This document shows, piece after piece, positions 27,713 through 36,126 of a stretch of 64,000 nt of DNA. Position 1 is the stretch's first letter. Every line of letters starts with the position of its first letter. Under the pieces are notes generated by a model. The model searched no databases. It was not told where the DNA came from and saw nothing but the letters and a program-made list of their open reading frames with translations. This stretch comes from Acidimicrobiales bacterium (GTDB lineage Bacteria > Actinomycetota > Acidimicrobiia > Acidimicrobiales > RAAP-2). The position numbers and the translations under genes were made by a program. The stretch is taken from NCBI GenBank assembly GCA_015478655.1, contig JADMIJ010000007.1, positions 1 through 64,000 of the forward strand, given 5' to 3'.

Positions 27713-29725
27713 TTGACCACCGAGTCCAGTGTCCTCAGAGTCCAGTCTCTCGAACCCCGACTCGATCTCGCGTTCACGGGTCGGCGCCCACGTCCCCGTT
27801 CGCTGGACGTCTTCGTGGCTGGTGGTGCATACCTTCTGATCTCAGTGCTTGTTTGGTGGAACGTGTGGACGCACGATCCAACGTCGACCACAATCTGCGG
27901 CTGCGGAGATTCCTCCCTGTTCACTTGGTTCCTCGATTGGCCCGCCTACGCGATATCTCATGGACTCAACCCGTTCTATTCGACGGTCATGGGATATCCG
28001 CATGGCGTGAACCTCTTGACAAACACCGCAGTCCTCGGCATAGGGCTACCGCTTGCTCCCATTACGTGGGCCTTCGGATCGGTAGCCACGCTGAACGTCG
28101 CCCTCACCCTGAGCCCTTTTCTCTCGGCCCTGGCCATGTATGTGCTGATGCGTCGATGGGTCTCGTGGCGTCCGGCGGCCTTTGGGGCCGGACTCCTGTA
28201 TGGCTTTTCACCTTATCTACTGTTCACCTTGACCAACGCCCATCTGATGTTGGGTATGGCATTCGTCCCCCCGCTGGTGGTCGCCTGTCTCGACGAAGTG
28301 TTGGTGAGACAGCAAGCCCGGCCTCTGCTCACCGGATTGACGTTGGCGCTACTGGTTGTCGTCCAGTTCTTCGTCGGGACCGAGGTGCTCGTCATCATGC
28401 TGATTGGGGCCGGCATCGGCATCGTCCTCATGATTCTCTTCGGACTGGGGCACATGTCGATTCTCCGTGCTCGTGCCCACTACGCTCTCGTGGCCTTCGG
28501 CACGGCGGTGGCCTCGGCCACTGTGTTGCTCGCTTACCCACTGTGGTTCGCCGTAGCCGGTCCCGCCCACCTCCCGGGGAACATCTGGGGACCCAACAAC
28601 ATCGACAGCTACGGCGGGACCTCCGAGGGCAGCTATCTGGTTCCTGCCGCGCCCAACCCGATCAACACCGCGTTGAACCGCAGCTTCGGCGGATATCAGG
28701 CTCCCACCTTTTCCGCGCAGTATTTCGGCATCGGGATTGTCGTGGTGCTGATTGCGGGTTTCATCGTCTGGAGACGGGACGTGCGGCTGTGGCTCTTCGG
28801 TGCCGTTGGCTTGATCTCCGTGCCGCTGTCGCTTGGTTTGAGACAAGGAAGCTGGACTCCTTGGCGACTCTTCGTGCGGCTGCCTGAGCTGGCGAACATC
28901 ATCCCGATGAGATTCCTGATGGTTACCTACCTGGCCGCGGCGGTCATGCTCGGCCTGATCATCGACCACACCTACGCCGAGGTCGGGCGGCGACGCACGG
29001 CAACATCGAGTGATGCCTCCGCACGGCCCCAACGCTGGCGGCGCACTCTTGTCTGGCCAAAGCTACCGTCGATTGCCGGTGTGGTCGTGGCCGCCATCGC
29101 GCTCGTGCCCATCGCTTGGTTCCTGTCGGGCAGCATCCCACTGGCAACCCAGCCAACCTACATTCCCACCTGGTTCCGAACCGTCGCTCCGCATTTGCGG
29201 GGCCACCAGGTCCTTTTGGTGTTTCCCGCCGCCTACGGAATCGAGAGCTCGATGACATGGCAGGTCCTTGCAGGAATGGATTACTCGATGGTCAACCAGG
29301 GCGGCCCCGGTGGCGCCCCCTTTAGGCTTGGACGCGAAGCCAATGGCGCCACGATCCTCGATCGCGTCTCATATCGGTTCGGACCGGCGCCGACCGTCAC
29401 GAGGAGCGATATCGTCGCAGTCAGACGGGCACTATCCGGCTGGGGTGTGACCACCGTCGTCCTCCCCGATCAGAAGGAGCTCCCGCCCTTCGATCAGGTC
29501 CCTTCGGTCACGACGGTCGCCACCTTGATCACCGCCGCCATCGGGAGGCCCCCCATCTGGCAGTCCAACGCCTGGGTGTGGACGAAAGTGAACAGGCCTG
29601 CGTCGCCGGCCTATACGAGCAAGTCCCAGTTCTTGCGTTGTACGGCGGGCGCGGCTGGCGGCGAAGCGGCTTCTGTCCATGCCGCCAGCGTCTGCGTGCT
29701 GTCCTCCTCGTCGCCACGGCAGTAG
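27713..29725 (+). CDS. CxCxD-motif GT-C-like membrane protein (copy 5)
   Basis: A 670-residue family member: helix 1 ends LVWWNVW, followed by TTICGCGD (Cys62, Cys64, Asp66), FLDWPAYAISHGLNPFYS, ATLNVALTLSPFLSALAMY and RRWVSWRPAAFGAGLLYGFSPY. The C-terminal soluble part shows PTWFRTVAPHLRGHQ, QGGPGG in place of the usual GGGGP, GWGVTTVVLPDQ and Cys in LRCTAG and SVCVLS. It lies outside the main cluster beyond the acyl-CoA dehydrogenase, begins with TTG, and its codons look less GC-biased at third positions than its paralogues (for example many gat, ctt and tct codons), hinting at separate history. Confidence 0.85.
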   Translation: MTTESSVLRVQSLEPRLDLAFTGRRPRPRSLDVFVAGGAYLLISVLVWWNVWTHDPTSTTICGCGDSSLFTWFLDWPAYAISHGLNPFYSTVMGYPHGVNLLTNTAVLGIGLPLAPITWAFGSVATLNVALTLSPFLSALAMYVLMRRWVSWRPAAFGAGLLYGFSPYLLFTLTNAHLMLGMAFVPPLVVACLDEVLVRQQARPLLTGLTLALLVVVQFFVGTEVLVIMLIGAGIGIVLMILFGLGHMSILRARAHYALVAFGTAVASATVLLAYPLWFAVAGPAHLPGNIWGPNNIDSYGGTSEGSYLVPAAPNPINTALNRSFGGYQAPTFSAQYFGIGIVVVLIAGFIVWRRDVRLWLFGAVGLISVPLSLGLRQGSWTPWRLFVRLPELANIIPMRFLMVTYLAAAVMLGLIIDHTYAEVGRRRTATSSDASARPQRWRRTLVWPKLPSIAGVVVAAIALVPIAWFLSGSIPLATQPTYIPTWFRTVAPHLRGHQVLLVFPAAYGIESSMTWQVLAGMDYSMVNQGGPGGAPFRLGREANGATILDRVSYRFGPAPTVTRSDIVAVRRALSGWGVTTVVLPDQKELPPFDQVPSVTTVATLITAAIGRPPIWQSNAWVWTKVNRPASPAYTSKSQFLRCTAGAAGGEAASVHAASVCVLSSSSPRQ

Positions 29726-29893
29726 GGCCAACCTCGGTCTGTCCAGTGATCGCTTGGGATGGGGGACTCCCATCCCGGCCACCTCAGGACCACCACCCAT
29801 CCCACGTGGTCCGATCGTTCGGCCAACCCACCAGATCAGGACCGCCCGAAGTTCAGCGACCGGAGGCGGTGCCCCGTCTACGCTGGAGTGGCG

Positions 29894-31183
29894 ATGAGCA
29901 CCAAGACGGCGACGACCGACCCGCAGCTGGAGATCCTCCATCTGTCCAGCGTGATCAGGCGGCCCCTGGTCGACAGCTCCGGCGATCGCCTGGGTCGGGT
30001 CCAGGACCTCATCGTCCGAGCCGGGGAGGCGTCCCACCCGCCAGTTGTCGGACTCGTGGTCGACATCGGTGGCCGCGACCTCTTCGTCCCTATCCGGAAG
30101 GTCGCCGCCTTCGAGCCGGGTCGGGTCCTGTTCGAGGGCCGGCGGGTTGATCTGCGTCGCTTCGAGCGCCGTCCCGGCGAGCTCTTGCTGGCCCGGGATC
30201 TCCTGGCCCACCACCTCATCAACTTCGTGGGCGGACGTCTGATCCGCGCCAACGAGATCGAGCTGGCCAAGGTCAACGGCACCTGGGAGGTGGTGGCGGT
30301 AGATCCATCGAGCCGCCCGATCCTGCGCCGGCTGGTCCCTGGGTTCCGGAAGCGGAAGACCGAGCCGGGCAGCATCGTCGATTGGGCCAGCATCGAGCCG
30401 TTCGTGGCCCACGTCCCCTCGTCTCGCCTCCGCATCCCCTACCGGAAGCTGGCCAAGCTTCATCCCGCCCAGATCGCCGACCTGGTGGAGGCCGCCTCCC
30501 ACGACGAGGGGGAAGAGATCATCGAAGCCGTGGGCGCCGACCGCGAGCTGGAGGCCGACGTCTTCGAGGAGCTGGACACCGAACACCAGCTGGAGTTCGT
30601 GAGGAGCCGGTCCGACGAGGAGGCTGCCCGCCTCTTGTCCTCCATGGCCCCGGATGACGCCGCCGATCTCATTACCGAGGTCGACCAAGAGCGCCGCCTT
30701 CCCATCTTGAATCTGCTTCCCGAGCCGCACCAGCGCAAGGTCCGTTCTCTCCTGAGCTACAACCCGGAGACGGCTGGTGGCCTCATGAGCCCCGACTTCT
30801 TGAGCATGCCGGCCGACTCGACCATCGCGGCCGCCATCGAGGCTGTCCGCACCAGCTCTGCTCCTCCCGAGTCGCTCAACGGGGTCTTCGGTGTCGACGA
30901 ACACGGCCGCCTGGTGGGATCGGCGTCGACGGTGCGCCTCATCCAGGCCGATCCCACGGCCCCGCTGCGATCGATCATCGACTCCGAACCGGTGCACATG
31001 CACCCGGACTGGGACCTCGGTGCCATCGTGCGAACCATGTCCGACTTCAATCTGATCGTCGTCCCCGTGCTCGATTCCGAGCACGGGGAGATCCTCGGAG
31101 TGGTCACCGTCGACGACGTCATGGAGCTACTTCTCCCGACGGGTTGGCGACGTGACTTCGGCCGGACAGCGGTCGAGGAATGA
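29894..31183 (+). CDS. Soluble MgtE N-domain / CBS protein with PRC-barrel-like start
   Basis: A 429-residue cytoplasmic protein. Residues ~10-90 (DSSGDRLGRVQDLIV, VVGLVVDIGGRDLFVP) look like a PRC-barrel. Then come an MgtE-type N domain of helical repeats (KLHPAQIADLVEAA, LLSSMAPDDAADLI, YNPETAGGLMSPDF) and two CBS motifs (FGVDEHGRLVGSAS, PVLDSEHGEILGVVTVDDVM). In MgtE magnesium channels these domains sense Mg2+ and gate the pore, but the membrane pore domain is absent here. The gene is followed after 310 bases by an NRAMP-family transporter, so it probably regulates that partner. I chose ATG 29894: it follows GGAGTGG, and a TACGCT box ends 9 bases upstream. The longer frame from 29759 adds an unconserved segment. 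Confidence 0.85.
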   Translation: MSTKTATTDPQLEILHLSSVIRRPLVDSSGDRLGRVQDLIVRAGEASHPPVVGLVVDIGGRDLFVPIRKVAAFEPGRVLFEGRRVDLRRFERRPGELLLARDLLAHHLINFVGGRLIRANEIELAKVNGTWEVVAVDPSSRPILRRLVPGFRKRKTEPGSIVDWASIEPFVAHVPSSRLRIPYRKLAKLHPAQIADLVEAASHDEGEEIIEAVGADRELEADVFEELDTEHQLEFVRSRSDEEAARLLSSMAPDDAADLITEVDQERRLPILNLLPEPHQRKVRSLLSYNPETAGGLMSPDFLSMPADSTIAAAIEAVRTSSAPPESLNGVFGVDEHGRLVGSASTVRLIQADPTAPLRSIIDSEPVHMHPDWDLGAIVRTMSDFNLIVVPVLDSEHGEILGVVTVDDVMELLLPTGWRRDFGRTAVEE

Positions 31184-31480
31184 CCGTGGACGAGGAGCGA
31201 AAACCCGGCCCGGGCGCATTGCGTGGACGACGAGCGTCCGCCCAGCGCTAGGGCGGCCTCGCACCCTCGCACCTTCTCCGCCCGTGCTGCCGCAATGCCA
31301 TGTCGACGAAACACGGCGCCGGACCATCCCCTGAGAACGCCTGGCGTTCGTGTGCCGTTTCCCGAAGTGCCGTCCGACGATCTAATCCGACCGCCCCGAT
31401 ACAGGTCCCCACCCGCCCACGGGCGTCGGTCCTGGTCAGCCGGTCGACAGGTCGAATGCCCGAGAGCGCCAGAGTGCCCG
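31184..31480. other. Intergenic interval with one small hairpin
   Basis: About 300 bases between the MgtE-N/CBS gene and the NRAMP gene. CCGCCC-AGCGCTA-GGGCGG at 31238-31256 can form a six-base-pair stem but has no T-run, so a terminator is doubtful. I looked for manganese (yybP-ykoY) or magnesium (M-box) riboswitch landmarks and did not see them. Confidence 0.4.
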
Positions 31481-31490
31481 AAGGAGGTGA
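31481..31490 (+). promoter_or_regulatory. Strong Shine-Dalgarno site (AAGGAGGTGA) of the NRAMP gene
   Basis: A nearly perfect anti-16S match three bases before ATG 31494. It is the strongest ribosome site in the window and contrasts with the many genes here that lack one. Confidence 0.75.
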
Positions 31491-31493
31491 ACC

Positions 31494-33125
31494 ATGGCCG
31501 ACGACATGACCGAGGTTGAGGCCTCGACCGCCGTCCTCGACGCTGCCCATATGGGCGACATCCACGGGGCCTTCGGGACCATCCGGCAACACGACCTGGA
31601 CACCCGCCGGTCGTGGCGGGCCCGGCTGCTCACGCTGCTGGCCATCATGGGCCCTGGTCTCATCGTCATGGTCGGTGACAACGACGCCGGAGGCGTCTCC
31701 ACCTACAGCCAGGCAGGGCAGAACTTCGGGCTGACCCTGCTGTGGACGCTCCCCCTCTTGATCCCGGTGCTCGTGGTGAATCAGGAGATGGTCGTCCGCC
31801 TGGGTGCGGTGACCGGTGTCGGGCACGCCCGGCTGATCAACGAGCGCTTCGGCAAGTTCTGGGGTGCCTTCTCGGTGGGCGACCTGTTCATCCTCAACTT
31901 CCTGACCATCGCCACCGAATTCATCGGCGTCAGCCTGGCTCTGAACTATTTCGGGATCAGCGAGTACCTCTCTGTCCCCCTCGCCGCCGTGGGCCTTGTC
32001 GCCATGACCGCCACGGGAAGCTTCCGGCGTTGGGAGCGGTTCATGTTCATCTTCATCGCCGTCAATTTCCTGGTGATCCCCCTGGCCATCTTCAGCCACC
32101 CGAAGGCCGGCCCCTTCTTCAAGGGTCTGGTCGTCCCGGGCGTGAAAGGCGGATTCACCTCCACCTCGGTGCTTCTGGTCATCGCCATCGTGGGTACGAC
32201 TGTCGCCCCGTGGCAGCTCTTCTTCCAGCAGTCGAATATCGTGGACAAGCGGATCACCCCGCGGTGGATCAACTACGAGCGCGCCGACACCGTCCTCGGC
32301 TCACTCATCACCGTGTTCGCGGCCGCTCTGCTGATGGCCGTGGTGGCCGCCGCCTTCAGCGGCACTCCGTTGGCCGGTCATTTCACCGACGCCGGTGGTG
32401 TGGCCAGGGGTCTCAACCACTACGTGGGCCATGCAACCGGGGCCATCTACGCCATCGTGCTGCTCAATGCATCGATCATCGGTGCCGCCTCGGTGACCTT
32501 GGCCACCTCGTATGCGTTCGGCGACGTTTTCGGGGCGCGCCACTCCCTGCACCGGAGTTGGCGCGAAGCCAAGTTCTTCTACGGCACCTTCACGGCCATG
32601 GTGATCCTGGCGGCCGTCATCGTCATCATCCCGGGGGCGCCGCTGGGGCTCATCACCACCAGCGTCCAGGCCCTCGCCGGTATCCTCCTGCCCAGCGCCA
32701 CGGTCTTCCTCCTGCTGCTGTGCAACGACAAAGAGGTGTTGGGCCCCTGGGTCAACCGGCCCTGGCTGAACGTGGTGTCCACGGCGATCGTCTCCATCCT
32801 GTTGATGCTGTCCCTCATCCTGATGGCCACCACGCTGTTCAGCCAGATCAACGTCCCAGAGTTGGTCGTCATCCTGGGCGGGGTGCTGGTGGCGACGTTC
32901 GCCGTTGGAGGGGTCCTCTACGCCCGCTCTCTCCGGAGCAAGCCGCCCGAGCCGGTCACCCCGATGGCCAAGCGGGCCACCTGGCGGATGCCGGCCCTCA
33001 ACCTGCTGCAGCGGCCAACCTGGTCCCGTGGCCGCCTCATCGGGATGTACCTGCTGCGGGGCTACCTCGTGGTTGCGGTGCTGATGCTCCTGGTCAAGGC
33101 CATCGAGCTGGGCGTGCACCACTAG
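31494..33125 (+). CDS. NRAMP-family divalent metal transporter with altered metal-site motifs
   Basis: A 543-residue transporter with about eleven to twelve membrane helices after a ~45-residue soluble N-terminus. In canonical NRAMP proteins helix 1 carries DPGN and helix 6 carries MPH, whose Met and Asn bind Mn2+ or Fe2+. Here helix 1 reads GDNDAGG (61-67) and helix 6 reads APWQ (238-241), so the sulfur ligand is missing. NRAMP relatives lacking that Met are known to move Mg2+, and the upstream partner is an MgtE-type sensor, so Mg2+ or another hard cation is a better guess than Mn2+ (inference). A C-terminal arm after residue ~485 ends in one more helix. Confidence 0.85.
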   Translation: MADDMTEVEASTAVLDAAHMGDIHGAFGTIRQHDLDTRRSWRARLLTLLAIMGPGLIVMVGDNDAGGVSTYSQAGQNFGLTLLWTLPLLIPVLVVNQEMVVRLGAVTGVGHARLINERFGKFWGAFSVGDLFILNFLTIATEFIGVSLALNYFGISEYLSVPLAAVGLVAMTATGSFRRWERFMFIFIAVNFLVIPLAIFSHPKAGPFFKGLVVPGVKGGFTSTSVLLVIAIVGTTVAPWQLFFQQSNIVDKRITPRWINYERADTVLGSLITVFAAALLMAVVAAAFSGTPLAGHFTDAGGVARGLNHYVGHATGAIYAIVLLNASIIGAASVTLATSYAFGDVFGARHSLHRSWREAKFFYGTFTAMVILAAVIVIIPGAPLGLITTSVQALAGILLPSATVFLLLLCNDKEVLGPWVNRPWLNVVSTAIVSILLMLSLILMATTLFSQINVPELVVILGGVLVATFAVGGVLYARSLRSKPPEPVTPMAKRATWRMPALNLLQRPTWSRGRLIGMYLLRGYLVVAVLMLLVKAIELGVHH

Positions 33126-33416
33126 ACGTCGTTCCAGCGACGACACGGCCGCACTGTGGCCACAGCTCCGGGCCCCCGAGTGGATGACCGATTCCTGAAC
33201 GCCACGAAAGCCCGAGTTTGCCAATCGGTCGTTCGGTGACGCCGTGTCCACCACGCACAGTGTTCGTTCGGCACCCATCGGTGACACGTCGCCCCAAAAG
33301 TGTAGGACCTGGTCGACACGGACCAACCGCATCGCGCTCACCGAGCATACGATCTTGCGGTGCGATTTGGGTTCGCCCTGGTGGAGCGTCAGCGACCACG
33401 AGCGTGCTGCATCCGG

Positions 33417-34337
33417 ATGGGCCAACGGGTCCGGCATCGACCGTGGGCTTGGCTCGGCTCGCTGGCGCTGGGCATGATCACGGCATGTTCACAGCCGTCG
33501 TCGACCGCACCGGCGGCGCAGTCCACGAGGTCCATCCGGGACTCCTCGTCGACGAATCCGCCGCAGCTCGTCGTTCTCGGAGACAGCACCGCGGAAACCC
33601 TGTCGTACGCACTACAGGCGACGGCACCCGCCGGAACCAAGGTCATAGACGCCGCTCTGTTCGGGTGCGGTCTGGCGATCGGCACCAATGCCTCATTCGA
33701 TCCGCCCCATCCCCAGATGGCTATGTTTCCCAGCTGCAACTCAGCATCACCAAGCAGCGAGCAGTGGCCGGCATTGGATGTCGAGGCTGTACGAAGCACC
33801 GCGCCTGGTGATGTCATCTTCTTCGTCGCCGGAGTCTGGGAGACGGAGGACCTGCTGATCGGGGGCAAGTGGACCAACATCCTGGCGCCGTCATTCCAAC
33901 GCAACGAGATCCGCCAGATGAGGAGGGTTGTCCAGATCGGGACCGCGCACGGCGCCCACTTTGAATTGGCCACGATGCCGGCAAATGCCGCCGGCGCCGT
34001 GATCCGCCACTCACCGGTCGGGCAGGACTCGCCGACGCGCCGGATGATCTATGACCGCTTGATCACGAGGGTGGCAGGCGAGTTCCCGGGCAGAGCCAGT
34101 GTCGTCGACCTGGCGGCCATTCTCTCCCCGGGCGGGGAGTACCGGGCGACCCTGAACGGAGTGCAGGTGAGGACGCATGACGGTGTGCACACCCCGTCCT
34201 ACGCGCCCGGCAATCCATTCTCCGGCAATTCCAGCTATCCAGTCGCCGAGGCGTTCTACCAATGGCTCGGCCCCAAGATCTGGCCGCTCATCGTTGCCTC
34301 ATCACGGGCCCATCGGGAGGCTTCGTCCGCGGGTTGA
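33417..34337 (+). CDS. Stand-alone SGNH-hydrolase lipoprotein
   Basis: A 306-residue exported lipoprotein. The signal peptide ends in ALGMITAC, giving a lipidated Cys24, followed by a Ser/Thr-rich spacer. The SGNH domain has LGDSTAETL (Ser57) as block I, a GVWETEDLL segment, and DGVHTPS near the end with the paired Asp and His. It resembles the SGNH half of the AT3-SGNH fusions in region 1, so it may complete acyl transfer for one of the SGNH-less AT3 proteins or act as a deacylase. ATG 33417 gives a good lipoprotein signal; the frame opens at GTG 33360 but the extra residues (Cys-Cys, charged) do not fit. The 290 bases upstream show no gene. Confidence 0.75.
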   Translation: MGQRVRHRPWAWLGSLALGMITACSQPSSTAPAAQSTRSIRDSSSTNPPQLVVLGDSTAETLSYALQATAPAGTKVIDAALFGCGLAIGTNASFDPPHPQMAMFPSCNSASPSSEQWPALDVEAVRSTAPGDVIFFVAGVWETEDLLIGGKWTNILAPSFQRNEIRQMRRVVQIGTAHGAHFELATMPANAAGAVIRHSPVGQDSPTRRMIYDRLITRVAGEFPGRASVVDLAAILSPGGEYRATLNGVQVRTHDGVHTPSYAPGNPFSGNSSYPVAEAFYQWLGPKIWPLIVASSRAHREASSAG

Positions 34338-34737
34338 TCGTCAGGATCACGCCGCCGGATTTCGGACGCCGGATTCGGCCTGGCGGCCTCGAGGAGACCC
34401 CGCTCGGGTGTGACGCATCCAGGCTGCCGGACGCACGCCGCTGTTGGCGGCCGGCAACAGGTGCTGAGCGGCGATCCCACCTCGGATCCCTTCGCCTGAC
34501 CTCCCCGTCGGGCGTCACGACCACCGCTGGTCGGCCTGATCGAATCCTCCTGTGCTGGGTGCCCCGGGGTAAGACGACCTCGACGGACCGGATCTCGCGG
34601 CATCCCCTGTCGCCTGACCTGCCCCCGGGGCACATTTCAGACCCGCCACCTCGGGGGCGCTTTGGCAACCGGTTTGCGCCGAAGTACCTGGCCGGGGGAG
34701 TATTTGGCTTCCATGTGCCCGTCCGACCCGGTTGTCC
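34338..34737. other. Intergenic interval, nothing recognised
   Basis: About 400 bases between the SGNH lipoprotein and the GT4 gene. Several frames are open on both strands but none has recognisable composition or family similarity, and I see no repeat, terminator with a T-run or tRNA. A promoter for the 34738-38056 gene group should lie here, but I cannot place it confidently. Confidence 0.4.
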
Positions 34738-36126
34738 ATGCCTAGCTTCGGGCTCAAAAGGCACAAGATCAAAGGTCCCGCCACCCCACCTCCCACCCCC
34801 GAGCGCATTGCTCCGCGGCCGCCGGCCGCGGGGGGTCTGCGTATCGCCTTCCTCGTCTACCGTGGCAATCCTCGTTGCGGGGGCCAGGGCGTCTACACCC
34901 GGCACCTGACCCGAGAGCTGGTGGCCCTCGGGCACTCGGTCGAGGTGTTTGCCGGCCAACCGTGGCCCGAGGTCGACGAAGGGGTCGGCTTCACGCCGGT
35001 GCCCAGTCTCGATCTCTACCGCGACCCGGATCCCTTCCGGATCCCCAAGCTGCGCGAGTTCCGCAACTCCCTCACGACGCCGATCGCCGCCCTCGAATTC
35101 GCCGTGATGTGCACGGCGGGGTTCCCCGAGCCCTGGACCTTCAGCCTGAGAACCCGCCGGTTGCTGGCCGCCCGCCTCGGTCAGTTCGACCTGGTCCACG
35201 ACAACCAGTGCCTGGGCAACGGGATCCTGGGGATGATGGAGGACGGTTGGCCGCTGATCACCACCTTGCACCACCCGATCACCGTCGACCGGCAGCTGGC
35301 CCTCAGCCACGCCACCAACCCGTGGCAGCAGTTCACCCAACGTCGCTGGTTCGGATTCCTGCGCATGCAGGTCAAGGTGGCCCGGGCCCTCTCGCGTGTC
35401 GTCACGGTGTCGGAATCGTCGAAGGCGGACATCGCCGCCCAGATGCATGTCGACTCCGCCCGGATGACCGTGGTTCCCGTCGGCGTCGATCACACCGTGT
35501 TCCGGCCTAGGGACGAAGTGGAGCCCATTCCGGGACGCATCATGGTGACCTCCTCCTCGGACGTGCCCATGAAGGGCCTCGTCCCGCTGCTCGAGGCGGT
35601 GGCCAAGCTCCGCACCGAGCGGGACATCGAACTGGTGGTCATCGGCAATCCGCGGCCCGACGGGCGGGTGGCCAAGGCCATCGACCGCCTCGACCTGGCG
35701 CCGATCGTCCGGTGCGTCACCGGCATCAGCGATGACGAGCTGGCGTGCAACTACGCCAGCGCCCAGGTGGCCGTGGTGCCGTCCCTGTACGAAGGGTTCT
35801 CCCTTCCGGCCATCGAGGCGATGGCGTGCGGCGTGGCCCTGGTGGCCACGACGGGCGGGGCCCTGCCCGAAGTGGTGGGGAACAACGGGGTCACCGGCCT
35901 GCTGGTCCCGCCGGATGACCCCGGGGCGCTGGCCGTCGCCATCGGCCGCCTCCTCGATGATGACGAGCTCCGGCGAAACCTCGGAGCCGCCGGCCGCCAA
36001 CGGGTGCTGGGACGGTTCACCTGGCAGGTGACCGCGGCCGGCACGGCTGAGCAGTACCGGGCCCTCATGGCTGACCACCACCCCAACCGTTCCGATCGCC
36101 ATCTCACGGAGACACCGCCATGCTGA
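34738..36126 (+). CDS. Glycosyltransferase family 4 (GT-B fold)
   Basis: A 462-residue cytosolic glycosyltransferase with a ~35-residue Pro-rich, basic start. The N-terminal Rossmann half has IAFLVYRGNPRCGGQGVYTR and VEVFAGQP. The C-terminal half has VVPVGVDHTVF, MVTSSSDVPMKGL, the donor-binding PSLYEGFSLPAIEAMACG and GLLVPPDD. The E-x7-E element (EGFSLPAIE) is intact, supporting a retaining enzyme using a nucleotide sugar. It overlaps the next methyltransferase by 7 bases. The Cys/Gly pattern near the N-terminus and this neighbourhood suggest synthesis of a methylated glycan or glycolipid. TTG 34732 is an alternative start two codons earlier. Confidence 0.87.
   Translation: MPSFGLKRHKIKGPATPPPTPERIAPRPPAAGGLRIAFLVYRGNPRCGGQGVYTRHLTRELVALGHSVEVFAGQPWPEVDEGVGFTPVPSLDLYRDPDPFRIPKLREFRNSLTTPIAALEFAVMCTAGFPEPWTFSLRTRRLLAARLGQFDLVHDNQCLGNGILGMMEDGWPLITTLHHPITVDRQLALSHATNPWQQFTQRRWFGFLRMQVKVARALSRVVTVSESSKADIAAQMHVDSARMTVVPVGVDHTVFRPRDEVEPIPGRIMVTSSSDVPMKGLVPLLEAVAKLRTERDIELVVIGNPRPDGRVAKAIDRLDLAPIVRCVTGISDDELACNYASAQVAVVPSLYEGFSLPAIEAMACGVALVATTGGALPEVVGNNGVTGLLVPPDDPGALAVAIGRLLDDDELRRNLGAAGRQRVLGRFTWQVTAAGTAEQYRALMADHHPNRSDRHLTETPPC

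Noticed and set aside
49-29725. CRISPR array, insertion sequence or transposase to explain the repeated genes
   Set aside because: No short regularly spaced repeats, terminal inverted repeats or transposase motifs are seen; the repeats are diverged gene paralogues.
31184-31493. Possible Mn or Mg riboswitch ahead of the NRAMP gene
   Set aside because: I did not find the conserved loops of yybP-ykoY or the M-box; only a short hairpin without T-run is present.
33124-33145. Terminator after the NRAMP gene
   Set aside because: GTCGT/ACGAC is only a five-pair stem with a seven-base loop and no T-run.
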